DNA from: Alphaproteobacteria bacterium
GTDB lineage: Bacteria > Pseudomonadota > Alphaproteobacteria > Caulobacterales > Hyphomonadaceae
Assembly (NCBI GenBank): GCA_009909065.1
Contig: JAAANZ010000013.1
Coordinates: 1-64,000 of the forward strand
DNA length: 64,000 nt
Direction: 5' to 3'
A model generated the notes under the pieces. The model did not search any database. It was not told the origin of the DNA and saw nothing but the letters and a program-made list of their open reading frames with translations. The stretch's first letter is position 1. Every line of letters begins with the position of its first letter. A program made the position numbers and the translations under genes. Shown here in pieces: positions 8,823-17,881 of the stretch.

Positions 8823-11723
8823 GTGAACGGGTACAATCTCAAATCCCGCCTGCTCGCCTCGTCCGTTTTCGCGGGCGCAGCGTTCGGGCTCGCCGGCGCG
8901 CCGGCCCTCGCCCAGGAAAATGGCGAAGAGGAAGAAGCGCGTCAGGAAACGATCACGGTCACGGGCTCGCGTATTGCAAGGCAGGACTTCGTGTCCAATA
9001 GCCCCGTCTCCACCGTGGGCGCCGAGCAGTTCGACCTGACCGGCACGGTGAACACCGAGGGCCTGCTGAACACGCTCCCGCAGACGGTTCCGGGCCTTGA
9101 CCGCACCTCGAACAATCCGGGCGGCGGTATTGCGACTGTGGACCTGCGCGGCCTCGGTACCGCACGCACCCTGGTTCTGATCGACGGCAAGCGCGTTGTT
9201 CCGTCCACGGGTGGCGGCACGGTGGATATCAACAATATCCCACCGGCACTCATCGAGCGTGTCGAGGTCGTGACCGGCGGCGCATCCGCCGTTTACGGCT
9301 CCGACGCCGTTGCGGGTGTTGTGAACTTCATTCTCAAGGATGATTTCGAGGGTGTTCAGGCTTCGGCCGGCTACGAGGTCACTGAAGAAGGTGACGCCGA
9401 GGTCTGGTCCGGCGATTTCACGATCGGTGGGAATTTCGCCGACGGACGCGGTAATGCCATTGCCAGCATCGGCTACACCAACCGCCAGGCGCTGTTCCAG
9501 GGCGACCGGGACTTCGCTTTCTTCGCCCAGTTTGACGACGGCGCGGGCAACCTCTTCGACGGCGGCTCGTCGGGTGTTCCGGAAGGGCGGCTGTCCGGCG
9601 TCTTTCCTGACGCGGCCGGTATCTTCAACGAGGATGGCACGATCCGCCCCTTCGTCTCGGCGGGTGACGACAATGATTTCTACAATTACGCCCCTGTGAA
9701 CTATATCCAGCTCCCGCAGGAACGGATCCAGTTCAACGCCAAGGCGGATTACGAAATCAACGAAGATATCGAGATCTACGCCTCTACCTTCATGGCGAAC
9801 AATACCGTGCCGCAACAGCTGGCACCGACACCGATCTTTGAGCCCCGCGGCGGCACGATTCAGGTTTCTCTGGACAATAACCCGTTCATCGCACCGTCGG
9901 CCCAGCAGATCATCTCCGACTCCCTCGGATCCGGTGTCGATACGGATGGCGATGGTATCGACGATGAATTCACCGCTGGCGCATTCGGCATTCGTCGCCG
10001 CCTGGAAGAAGTCGGCCCGCGGGTTGCCAATAGCGAGTTCACATCCTACCAGATCCAGACCGGCATTACGGTCGATATCTCGAACACCTGGGAACTGGAT
10101 GCGAGCTTTACGGAAGGCCGCACGAAGGGCACCGAAAACCAGCTGGGCAATATCAACAAGGACCGGTTCTTCCAGTCGCTCCTGCTCGCAGATGCCGATG
10201 AAGACGGTAATGTGGATGTGGATGCGGATGGCAATCCGACCTGCGAAAATACCGCAGCCAATGGCGGTCTGGTTGGCTGTGCGCCGATCAACATCTATGG
10301 TCAGGGCAATATCTCACCTGAAGCGGCAGATTTTATCCGGGCACGGGCGGTGATCGATCGCGACTATGAGATGACCAATGTCGTTGCCAACCTGACGGGT
10401 GACACGACTGGCGTGTTCGAACTTCCCGGCGGCCCGATCGGACTGGCCTTCGGGTCGGAATATCGCGAGGAGAAATTCGCCTTCAATCCGTCGCAGAACG
10501 TCGCCTCATCGACCATTTCGGGCTTCAATGGATCGCCTCCGGTTGCCGGCGGGTTTGACGTATACGGCTTCTATGGCGAGACGTATCTGCCGATCCTGAA
10601 GGATGCGCAGTTTGCCGACATTCTGGCACTCGAGGCGGCCTATCGTTACGAAGACTACAGCACTTCGGGCGGAGTGGAAGCGTGGAAGATCGCCGGTGAA
10701 TGGGCGCCGGATCAGCAGCTGCGTTTCCGCGCTTCGTTCAATACCGCGGTGCGCGCGCCGTCGATTTCGGAACTCTTTGCGCCACAGGGCGAGAATTTCC
10801 CGGGGGCGTCCGACCCGTGCTCGTCCGGGTTCTCCGGGGATGCGACGCTTCAGGCCCTCTGTGAGGCAACCGGTGTGCCGGCGGCCAATGTGGGCTCGGC
10901 TCAGATTGACCTTCCGTCCGGCCAGGTCCGTGAGATCAGCGGTGGTAATCCCAATCTCGACGCCGAGGAAGCCGAAACCCTGACGTTGGGTTTCGTCGCC
11001 GAACCCAATTTTGTTGAGGGCCTCACCTTCTCCGTCGATTATTTCGACATTGAAATCGAGGATGTGATCAGCGACTTCGGCGGCGGCGCCAATAATGTCA
11101 TATCGACATGTTATGGTGATGCCGAGCTCGGCGGTGTCGGTTCACCCTTCTGCGGCGCCATTACGCGGGGAAGCGATGGCCTGATCACTGAGGTCTCGGT
11201 GACTTCGCAGAACGTGGCCCTGCTGACGCTGACCGGCCTCGATCTTCAGGGCGAATACACCTATGATTTCGGGGAATATGGCCTCTTAGGCTTCAATTAT
11301 GTCGGCACCGTGACTGACGAGAACACTCTGGTTCCGTTCGACGGGGGAACGCCGATTACCTGTGCCGGTGAATTCGGCGCTGACTGCGGCGAGCCCATTC
11401 CGGAGTACAAGCACCGTTTCACCACGAAATGGGCGAATGGCCCGTGGACGGCGCAGCTGCTGTGGCGTTACATCGGCTCTGTGAACGATGATGAAGGCTT
11501 GGGCATTCAGGTGGCCGTCGAAGAGATTGACCCGTTCAACTATTTCGATGTGTCAGGTTCCTACCAGGTCAATGATTTCGTGACCCTGACGGCCGGCATC
11601 GACAATCTCCTCGATGAGGAGCCGCCGATCCTGGGTGACAATCAGGAGCAGGCCAACACTTTCCCGGCAACGTATGACGTCTTCGGCCGGACCTACTTCT
11701 TCAAGGCGACGACGCGTTTCTAG
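8823..11723 (+). CDS. TonB-dependent outer-membrane receptor
   Basis: A 966-residue receptor of the large Caulobacter/Sphingomonas-type TonB-dependent family that imports unidentified substrates across the outer membrane. It has a signal peptide ending APALAQ (cut near residue 31), a TonB-box-like stretch ETITVTGSR, a plug domain (residues ~50-170, with VDLRGLGTARTLVLIDGKR and ASAVYGSDAVAGVVNFILK), and a beta-barrel ending in YFFKATTRF, a typical terminal strand with final Phe. Two Asp-rich DxDxDG-like loops sit at residues 373-381 and 457-474. The start is GTG at 8823 with GGAGG about ten bases upstream. It is monocistronic, closed by a terminator. Confidence 0.93.
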   Translation: MNGYNLKSRLLASSVFAGAAFGLAGAPALAQENGEEEEARQETITVTGSRIARQDFVSNSPVSTVGAEQFDLTGTVNTEGLLNTLPQTVPGLDRTSNNPGGGIATVDLRGLGTARTLVLIDGKRVVPSTGGGTVDINNIPPALIERVEVVTGGASAVYGSDAVAGVVNFILKDDFEGVQASAGYEVTEEGDAEVWSGDFTIGGNFADGRGNAIASIGYTNRQALFQGDRDFAFFAQFDDGAGNLFDGGSSGVPEGRLSGVFPDAAGIFNEDGTIRPFVSAGDDNDFYNYAPVNYIQLPQERIQFNAKADYEINEDIEIYASTFMANNTVPQQLAPTPIFEPRGGTIQVSLDNNPFIAPSAQQIISDSLGSGVDTDGDGIDDEFTAGAFGIRRRLEEVGPRVANSEFTSYQIQTGITVDISNTWELDASFTEGRTKGTENQLGNINKDRFFQSLLLADADEDGNVDVDADGNPTCENTAANGGLVGCAPINIYGQGNISPEAADFIRARAVIDRDYEMTNVVANLTGDTTGVFELPGGPIGLAFGSEYREEKFAFNPSQNVASSTISGFNGSPPVAGGFDVYGFYGETYLPILKDAQFADILALEAAYRYEDYSTSGGVEAWKIAGEWAPDQQLRFRASFNTAVRAPSISELFAPQGENFPGASDPCSSGFSGDATLQALCEATGVPAANVGSAQIDLPSGQVREISGGNPNLDAEEAETLTLGFVAEPNFVEGLTFSVDYFDIEIEDVISDFGGGANNVISTCYGDAELGGVGSPFCGAITRGSDGLITEVSVTSQNVALLTLTGLDLQGEYTYDFGEYGLLGFNYVGTVTDENTLVPFDGGTPITCAGEFGADCGEPIPEYKHRFTTKWANGPWTAQLLWRYIGSVNDDEGLGIQVAVEEIDPFNYFDVSGSYQVNDFVTLTAGIDNLLDEEPPILGDNQEQANTFPATYDVFGRTYFFKATTRF

Positions 11724-11747
11724 ACGCGCCGCAATCGTCGCGAATGG

Positions 11748-11780
11748 AAATGGCGGGCCCTCGGGTCCGCCATTTTCTTT
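11748..11780 (+). terminator. Rho-independent terminator of the TonB receptor gene
   Basis: AATGGCGG (11749-11756) pairs with CCGCCATT (11767-11774), extended by internal GCCC/GGGT pairing, and runs into TTTTCTTT. It lies about 25 bases after the receptor stop. The reverse orientation has an A/T-rich flank too and might also help to stop the convergent methyltransferase operon. Confidence 0.8.
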
Positions 11781-11809
11781 GTGTGTTTCCTTGAAAAGAC
11801 TCCGCGGTC

Positions 11810-12697
11810 TCAGCCCGCCATCCAGCGTGCATAGATCGCGGTCGGCAGGAGCCGGTCTGACCCTTGTTGCGGGAGCGCCATTTCGCCTGCTTCCATGCGC
11901 CCGCCACGCCCCGCCAGCCGGTCGGCGAGGGCCTGGGCGAGGGCAAGATAGGACAGGCGCACGGCATAGGCGGTCAGGATCACGAAGAGTGGCGCATCGC
12001 TCAACAGGGCGCGCACGCCGTCCAGCAGGCCGGGCAGGTCATCCTCGAAGCGCCAGGTCTCGTTTTTCGGGCCGCGCCCGAATTTCGGCGGGTCCAGGAC
12101 AATGGCGTCATAGCGGTGGCCGCGCCGCTGCTCGCGCGCGACGAATTTCATCGCATCATCGGCTATCCAGCGAATGGGCCGGTCCTGAAGGCCGGAAAGC
12201 GCCTGGTTCTCCTTGCCATAGCCGTTCGATTTCGGGCTGGCATCAAGATGGACGACCTCGGCCCCTTCCGCCGCGCAGGCCAGCGACATGAGGCCGGTAT
12301 AACCGAACAGGTTGAGCACTTTGACCGGACGCCCGGCGGTGCGGATCTTCTCGCGGGCGAACGCCCAGTGGACCGCATGCTCCTGGAACAGGCCGACATG
12401 GCGGAACGGGGTGCGCCGGGCGGTGAAATGCAGGTCGCGCCAGGCCATCGGCCAGGCCTCGCGCGCCTTTGCAGACGCCAGCTCCCAGCGCCCGCGCTCA
12501 TCCTCGCCGGTCCTGGCGTCGAACACCGCATCCGCCTGCCATTGCGACACCGGCCGGGCCGGCGTCCAGAAGGCCTGCGGATCGGGCCTGTCGAGCACCT
12601 GTCCGCCGAAGCGTTCGAGCTTGCGGCCCTGTCCGCTGTCGAGCAGGGCATAATCCTCCCAGTCATTGGCGATCAGCAGCCGTGTGTCGAATTTCAT
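11810..12697 (-). CDS. Class I SAM-dependent methyltransferase, RlmI/RlmK-like (COG1092)
   Basis: A 295-residue Rossmann-fold methyltransferase. The SAM-binding motif I is VLNLFGYTGLMSLACAA (residues ~125-140), followed by the acidic VVHLDAS and the catalytic motif IV LDPPKFGRG, which is the signature of the rRNA m5C-type RlmI/RlmK relatives. It lacks the N-terminal PUA domain of RlmI, so its exact substrate is open; 23S rRNA is the family expectation. Its ATG overlaps the stop of the upstream SpoU-type gene by four bases (ATGA), indicating translational coupling of two RNA-methyltransferase-type genes. Confidence 0.85.
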   Translation of the reverse strand: MKFDTRLLIANDWEDYALLDSGQGRKLERFGGQVLDRPDPQAFWTPARPVSQWQADAVFDARTGEDERGRWELASAKAREAWPMAWRDLHFTARRTPFRHVGLFQEHAVHWAFAREKIRTAGRPVKVLNLFGYTGLMSLACAAEGAEVVHLDASPKSNGYGKENQALSGLQDRPIRWIADDAMKFVAREQRRGHRYDAIVLDPPKFGRGPKNETWRFEDDLPGLLDGVRALLSDAPLFVILTAYAVRLSYLALAQALADRLAGRGGRMEAGEMALPQQGSDRLLPTAIYARWMAG

Positions 12698-13506
12698 GCA
12701 AACCCCCGCTGGCGCCAGGCTTCATAGATCATCACCGCGCTGGCCTGGGCGAGGTTCAGACTGTCGGCGCCGCCCCGCATCGGGATCTGCGCCAGCGTAT
12801 CGCAGGCCGCCTCGAGCGGCGCGGGCAGGCCGGACTGCTCATTGCCCATGAGGATAACCGCTTTCGGGCCATAAATATTGCCGTCATGGCGCACATTGCC
12901 ATTCAATCTGGCCGCGACAAGGCGCGCGCCCTGCCGCTTGCGCCAGTCATCGAGCGCGGCGAAACCGGCCTCGGCGAAGGGCATGTCGAAGATGGACCCC
13001 ATCGAGGCGCGCACGGCCTCGACGCTGTAGGGGTCGCAGCACGCCCCCGTCAGGATGACCCCGCCAAGGCCCGCACAATCGGCCGTGCGCAGGATCGTGC
13101 CGAGATTGCCCGGGTCGCGCACCTCGTGCAGGGCGATCCAGAGCCCGGCGGCGCGGCCCGAAAGCGCGTCGAGCCTACGCCTGGATTGTTCGAATGCGCC
13201 GATGACGGCCTGCGGATTGTCCTTGCGGGTGATCCGGCCGACGAGCCGTTCGGGCACGCACACGACACGGGCCCCGGCCCGGTGCGCCCGGTCGGCCAGT
13301 TCGCCGGCATGGTCGCGCTGCATGGCCGGGCGTGAGAGGACGAGCGTGTCCAGCCGCCAGCCACGCGCCAGCCCCTGTGCGACAAGGCGCGTGCCCTCTG
13401 CCATGAAAAGGCCGGTTTCCTGGCGTTGCTTCTTGCGCTCCAGCCCCCTGAGACGCTTGATCAGGGGGTTGGAGGGGCTGGTTATGGTTTCGATGGGGTG
13501 CTGCAT
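12694..13506 (-). CDS. TrmH/SpoU-family RNA methyltransferase
   Basis: A 270-residue SPOUT-class 2'-O-methyltransferase acting on rRNA or tRNA. The N-terminal part (SPSNPLIKRLRGLERKK, then GLFMAEGTRLV) is the substrate-binding domain of RlmB/TrmH relatives. The C-terminal SpoU domain shows motif 1 HEVRDPGNLGTILRTADCAG, motif 2 ILMGNEQSGL and motif 3 IPMRGGADSLNLAQASAVMIYE, with the Asn and Arg residues that build the knot. The frame is open further upstream, but the ATG at 13506 gives the usual MQHPIETITSPSN start, with TTGGAAA before it. It overlaps the downstream methyltransferase by four bases. The target site is not predictable. Confidence 0.9.
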   Translation of the reverse strand: MQHPIETITSPSNPLIKRLRGLERKKQRQETGLFMAEGTRLVAQGLARGWRLDTLVLSRPAMQRDHAGELADRAHRAGARVVCVPERLVGRITRKDNPQAVIGAFEQSRRRLDALSGRAAGLWIALHEVRDPGNLGTILRTADCAGLGGVILTGACCDPYSVEAVRASMGSIFDMPFAEAGFAALDDWRKRQGARLVAARLNGNVRHDGNIYGPKAVILMGNEQSGLPAPLEAACDTLAQIPMRGGADSLNLAQASAVMIYEAWRQRGFA

Positions 13507-13599
13507 GTTTCCAACTGTGGCCCCGGCCTTGCCGCAGCGCGGCGATTGGGGCATGCCATAGGCAAATCTGGCCAAGACGCCGAAGGAGAGGGGCTCGGT

Positions 13600-15051
13600 A
13601 TGAGGCTTTTCGATATCCTGACTGCCGTTCTGGCAGCCTTGGGCCTTGTGGCCCTCGGCGTCTATGTCTTCCTTCAGATGCCGCAAATCGAGGACGGGGT
13701 CGAGGCCCGGCTGGGAGCGCAGGCACAGCGCGCGCTCTCGACAGGGGGATCGGGCTGGGTGAATGTCGAGATGGACGGGCAGGTGGCCCGCCTTTCAGGG
13801 GTGGCCCCCTCGGATACGGCCGCGGCGGATGTCAGCGAGAGAGTGCGCCGCGCTGCGGGCGGTGGCGGCATTGTCCTTGGCGGTGTCACGCGGGTCGAGA
13901 CGGACTTTACCGTGGCCGAGCCGATATCGCCTTATGTGTTTACCGCCGTGCGCACGGAGGATGACCGCCTCATCCTCGAGGGCCATGTGCCGGATGAGGC
14001 GGCGCAGGCCAGGGTTTTGGAGGCCGCCTCGGATGCGGGGGCCGCCGCGGTGATCGACCGGCTGGAAACAGGTTATGGGGCCCCCGATGAGAGGTTTGCA
14101 TCCGTCGTGCTTGACGCCGTCTCGCATCTCGCGCGGATGAAAACGGGTCGCGCCGTCCTGACAGACACACAGCTGAAACTGAGCGGAACCGCCATGGACA
14201 CGGCGGCGCGCGAGGAGATTTCGGCCGCGGTCAAAGCGCTCGACGCGCCGTATTCCGGCCAATCGAATCTGCGCGCTCCCGGATACTGGTTCGCGCGTCA
14301 TCTGCCCGAAGGCCTGTTGCTGAAGGGCCGCGTGAACAGCCCGTCGGATCGCGATGAGATCACCGCGATTGCGCGGGCCAATTATGAAGGCGAGGTCCTG
14401 GACCGGATGGAAGTGGCTGCTGACGGCCCGCAGGGCTGGAGCGATGGGGTCCGGCGCGCGCTTCCGCACTTTGCGCGCTTCCGGTCCGGACGGATGACTT
14501 TCGCTCCGGATGAGGGCCTTTTCCGGTTCGAAGGCGAGGCGGCGGGCAGCACGCTGGCCTTCCTGGCTGAAGACATGGCCGAATATGACGGGCCTTTCGC
14601 TGTCGATATCGGGGCCCGGAAGGCCGACATTGAAATCGGCGAAATATCGGGCATTGATTTCGAGAGCGAGCCCCGCGCAGCTTGCGAGACGGCTTTCGCG
14701 ACCGTGCTGGAGAACAATTCGGTGAATTTCGCCAGCGGCGAGGCCGTGATCACGCGTGATAGCGGAGCCACGCTGGACAAGTTGATGGCTGTTGCGCGGC
14801 GGTGTTCCGGGCAGCTGGTCTTCGAGGTCGGCGGCCACACTGACAGTGCTGGCGATCGCGATTACAACAAGTATCTCAGTCAACAGCGCGCCCGTGCCGT
14901 GGCCGATTACCTTACGGACAGGGGGCTGGCGGGTGACCGTGTGAATGCGGTCGGATATGGACCCGACCGGCCTGTTGCCGATAACCGGACCCGGGAAGGA
15001 CGCGCGGCCAACCGGCGTATCGAAGTCAAGGTTCTGGAACGGAGCGAATGA
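13600..15051 (+). CDS. OmpA-family envelope protein with BON-like repeats
   Basis: A 483-residue envelope protein. The N-terminal hydrophobic helix ILTAVLAALGLVALGVYVFL (residues ~5-24) is probably a membrane anchor because no clear cleavage site follows. Residues ~40-330 form repeated alpha/beta units resembling BON domains, with segments such as VSERVRRAAGGGGIV and VLEAASDAGAAAVIDRL. The C-terminal OmpA-like peptidoglycan-binding domain includes NFASGEAVI, VGGHTDSAGDRDYNKYLSQQ and RAANRRIEVKV, with the conserved Asp and Arg that bind diaminopimelate. The ATG at 13600 has GAAGGAGAGG just before it. The stop overlaps the next gene's start (ATGA), so the two are coupled and may form a wall-to-membrane link. 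Confidence 0.85.
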   Translation: MRLFDILTAVLAALGLVALGVYVFLQMPQIEDGVEARLGAQAQRALSTGGSGWVNVEMDGQVARLSGVAPSDTAAADVSERVRRAAGGGGIVLGGVTRVETDFTVAEPISPYVFTAVRTEDDRLILEGHVPDEAAQARVLEAASDAGAAAVIDRLETGYGAPDERFASVVLDAVSHLARMKTGRAVLTDTQLKLSGTAMDTAAREEISAAVKALDAPYSGQSNLRAPGYWFARHLPEGLLLKGRVNSPSDRDEITAIARANYEGEVLDRMEVAADGPQGWSDGVRRALPHFARFRSGRMTFAPDEGLFRFEGEAAGSTLAFLAEDMAEYDGPFAVDIGARKADIEIGEISGIDFESEPRAACETAFATVLENNSVNFASGEAVITRDSGATLDKLMAVARRCSGQLVFEVGGHTDSAGDRDYNKYLSQQRARAVADYLTDRGLAGDRVNAVGYGPDRPVADNRTREGRAANRRIEVKVLERSE

Positions 15052-16709
15052 TGGCCTGGCTCAGTCTACATATCTGGATGCTTCTGGCGGCGGCGGCGCT
15101 GCTCGGCCTCCTGTTCGGCCTGGCAATCCGCGGGCTGATGCTGCGTTCGAAGCTGCGACAGGCGCAGGTCGAGCGCGACATGTCGGCCATGGAACTCGAA
15201 CAGTCCAAGACCGAAATCGAAGCGCTTTACGCGGCCCAGCGCCGGGCCGGCGCGCCGGATGAGGAACTCGGGAAAGAGTTGCAGGCGCGCAAGGAGGCGG
15301 TGCAGCGTCTCGAGGCCGATCTGAAAGCCGCCAAGTCTGAGCTGCATGAATTGCGTTCGGGCGGGCAGGGTGACACTTCGGCGGCTGCGGGCGCAGCGGT
15401 GGCGGGTGCCGCCGTCGGGGCGATGGCCGGCGGGGCCGCCATGGCGACGGGTGAGGACGATGCCGGCAAAGCGCGTGAAGAGCTTGAATGGCGAAACCGT
15501 TATCTTGAGTCGCGGGTCCGGCGCCTCGAGGAGGAGGTGCGCAGCCATGCCGCGTCGCGCAGCGCGGCCGAAACCCCGGCCTCGCCGGCCATGGATGCTG
15601 CGCCGCCGCAGGATGGAGTGTCTTCAGCGGATATCAGTAAATTGCGCTGGCAGAATGACTATCTGCGTCAGCGCCTGACCGTTTTCGAGGACAAGGCGGC
15701 CCGCAGCGATGCCGGCCCGGGTCAGGGCCGGGGCGCGGCCTCCGAACAGCGCCAGGAAACGCCGGACGAGGAACTGGCACGGCTGCGCTGGCGCAACCGC
15801 TATCTCGAAGGGCGCCTTGCCTATCTCGAGGAAGAGCCGGCTCAGGCCGTTGAAGCGCCGGAAACGGGTCCGGGGGATGACGGGCCGGCCCCTGCCGCCG
15901 GCGCGGGCCTGTTGCACGATCAGGAGGTCCCTGCGGCCGGGCAGGGCCCCGAGCCTGTGGAGGCTGACACGGTGAGCGAACCCGTTGCCCCACCGTCCCC
16001 GGAAACATCCGGCCCGTCCATGGCGCCGCAAACGCCAGGCGAGCCGGAGCCCGAGCCCTCTTCCCAGCCGGTCACGGCGCCGGACAATCCCCCGCCGCCG
16101 CCAGGCTTTGTTACGGGGACTGATGACGGGCCGGCCCCTGAAGCCGGGACCGGGGAAGATACCTCGATGCCTGAGCCTGCCGATCCTGTCACGGATGGCC
16201 CATTGGCGGACCCGGAACCGGCATCCACGGAAGAACATCCCGCTGAAGGCGTGCTGCGCGATCTCGATACAGCTGAACACAGCGAGCCCGCGGGAGGGGA
16301 AGCCACTGCCGCGCCTGCGGCGCCCGTGTCCCCGGAAACGGGAGCCGAGCAAGTCCCGCTCGGCGAGGAAGTTGCTGAAGCCCGGCCGGACACGCCGCAG
16401 GACGCCGCCAGCCCGATCGACAACGCTGAATCCGGGGCGAGCGATCCGGAACCGCCGGGGGCCGAGCCGGTTCGCCCCGAACCGCTGGCCGCCCGGCCGC
16501 GGGATGGCGGCGATGATCTCACGCAGATCGAGGGGATCGGGCCACGGATCAAGGAGGTCCTGAACGGGCTTGGGATCTGGCAGTTCGAACAGATTGCCGG
16601 CTGGGATGAAGGCAATGCCAGCTGGATCGACCAGGAACTGAATTTTTCCGGACGTGTGTCGCGCCAGGACTGGGTCGGCCAGGCCCGGAAACTTCGCAGC
16701 GGCACGTGA
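15048..16709 (+). CDS. Membrane-anchored coiled-coil protein with C-terminal helix-hairpin-helix domain
   Basis: A 553-residue protein. Residues ~8-30 form a membrane helix followed by RSKLRQ, which by the positive-inside rule puts the rest in the cytoplasm. A coiled coil covers ~35-105, then an Ala/Gly zipper-like stretch at ~111-133. A motif of about 18 residues (core WRNRYLEGRLAYLEEE) recurs three times, at ~145-163, 199-216 and 245-263. A Pro/Glu-rich disordered linker runs from ~265 to 485. The end (~491-553) contains LTQIEGIGPRIKEVLNGLGI, a helix-hairpin-helix of the type called flap-endonuclease-like H3TH (COG3743 relatives), which suggests nucleic-acid or protein binding; no nuclease residues are visible. 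It is coupled to the OmpA-like gene. Function unknown. Confidence 0.8.
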   Translation: MMAWLSLHIWMLLAAAALLGLLFGLAIRGLMLRSKLRQAQVERDMSAMELEQSKTEIEALYAAQRRAGAPDEELGKELQARKEAVQRLEADLKAAKSELHELRSGGQGDTSAAAGAAVAGAAVGAMAGGAAMATGEDDAGKAREELEWRNRYLESRVRRLEEEVRSHAASRSAAETPASPAMDAAPPQDGVSSADISKLRWQNDYLRQRLTVFEDKAARSDAGPGQGRGAASEQRQETPDEELARLRWRNRYLEGRLAYLEEEPAQAVEAPETGPGDDGPAPAAGAGLLHDQEVPAAGQGPEPVEADTVSEPVAPPSPETSGPSMAPQTPGEPEPEPSSQPVTAPDNPPPPPGFVTGTDDGPAPEAGTGEDTSMPEPADPVTDGPLADPEPASTEEHPAEGVLRDLDTAEHSEPAGGEATAAPAAPVSPETGAEQVPLGEEVAEARPDTPQDAASPIDNAESGASDPEPPGAEPVRPEPLAARPRDGGDDLTQIEGIGPRIKEVLNGLGIWQFEQIAGWDEGNASWIDQELNFSGRVSRQDWVGQARKLRSGT

Positions 16710-16832
16710 GCTCGCGTTCACTCTGGGTTCAAGCGTTTGATGCGATCCTGAGCCTGGGTTAAGACACCATGGGTGCCGTCATTCATGATCCTTCAGAATG
16801 GCGGCGGGCGAGCGGGCGAGGAGACGGAACGA

Positions 16833-17669
16833 ATGAGCGAACGTATCAAATTCGATGGTGCGGTGCTGAAAGACGCACCCGAGGTCAAGCTGTCGCGCCG
16901 CGGCATCATCATGGGACTGGCCGCGGGCACGGTCTTCCCGATCGTATCAAGCTGTACGACCAATCCCTATACCGGCGAGCAGGAACTGGCTTTCATGGGC
17001 GATCAGCAGATCGCCGCCATGGCGGCCACCGCCTGGAGCGACATGAAGGCCCAGACGCCGCAAGCCTCCGATCCGCGCCTGCGCAATACGGTCATGCGCA
17101 CCTGGAACCGGATCGAAGGTGCGACTCCCAAGGCCGGCGAACAATGGGATGTTGCTGTGTTCGACACCGACGATGTCAATGCCTTCGTCATGCCCGGTAA
17201 CCGAGTCGGCGTGTTTCGCGGCATGGTCGAACTGGCGGAGAATGACGACCAGCTGTCGTCGGTTCTCGGCCACGAGGTCGGCCATGCCGTCTACCGTCAT
17301 GCCAATCGCCGGATGTCGCGCGCCATGCTTGCCCAGGGCGCACTGGTGGCCGGACAGGTGGCGGTGGCATCCTCGGAAGAGTTGCAGCAATATGGCCAGC
17401 TGATCGGCGCGCTGGGCGGCGCGGCGATGCAGTTCGGCGTCATCCTGCCCTATAGTCGCCAGAGCGAACTGGAGGCCGACAAGGCCGGCGTGGACTACAT
17501 GCACAAGGCCGGCTTCGACGTGAAACAGTCGGTGCGCCTGTGGGAACTCATGGACCAGAAGGGCCAGGGCCAGCGCCCGCCGGAATTCATGTCCACGCAC
17601 CCTGATCCGGCCCGCAGGGCCCAGATCCTGCGCCAGTATATCAATGCCCGTGGCTATGCTCTGATCTGA
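16833..17669 (+). CDS. M48-family metalloprotease, Tat-type lipoprotein
   Basis: A 278-residue zinc peptidase of the M48 family related to BepA/LoiP-type periplasmic proteases, which degrade misassembled outer-membrane proteins. The N-terminus has LSRRGIIMGLAAG, a twin-arginine-like motif, and a lipobox-like end IVSSC (Cys41), so it may be exported folded and lipidated. The active site is HEVGH at residues 147-151, with the third zinc ligand Glu expected in SELEADKAG. The C-terminal STHPDPARRAQIL is the conserved M48 motif around the catalytic-site His. I chose the ATG at 16833 (GAGGAGACGG upstream) over an open frame from 16773. It is monocistronic. Confidence 0.9.
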   Translation: MSERIKFDGAVLKDAPEVKLSRRGIIMGLAAGTVFPIVSSCTTNPYTGEQELAFMGDQQIAAMAATAWSDMKAQTPQASDPRLRNTVMRTWNRIEGATPKAGEQWDVAVFDTDDVNAFVMPGNRVGVFRGMVELAENDDQLSSVLGHEVGHAVYRHANRRMSRAMLAQGALVAGQVAVASSEELQQYGQLIGALGGAAMQFGVILPYSRQSELEADKAGVDYMHKAGFDVKQSVRLWELMDQKGQGQRPPEFMSTHPDPARRAQILRQYINARGYALI

Positions 17670-17881
17670 TCCGGCGGCCGCTCCGGGCGCTTGTATCACT
17701 GGGCGGTTTGCATGATTGGCCACCGTCCGGATCGGCGGGCCCTCCGGCGTGATCGCGACAATCGCCACTGCTGCGCCATGGCCGGCTTTTACACAGACGC
17801 CGGTTGCTGTCATAAATTCCCCTGACCAATGGCCGGGCGTCTAGCAAAGCCCCGGTATGGCTTCGACTTGGGGGACGTCAG

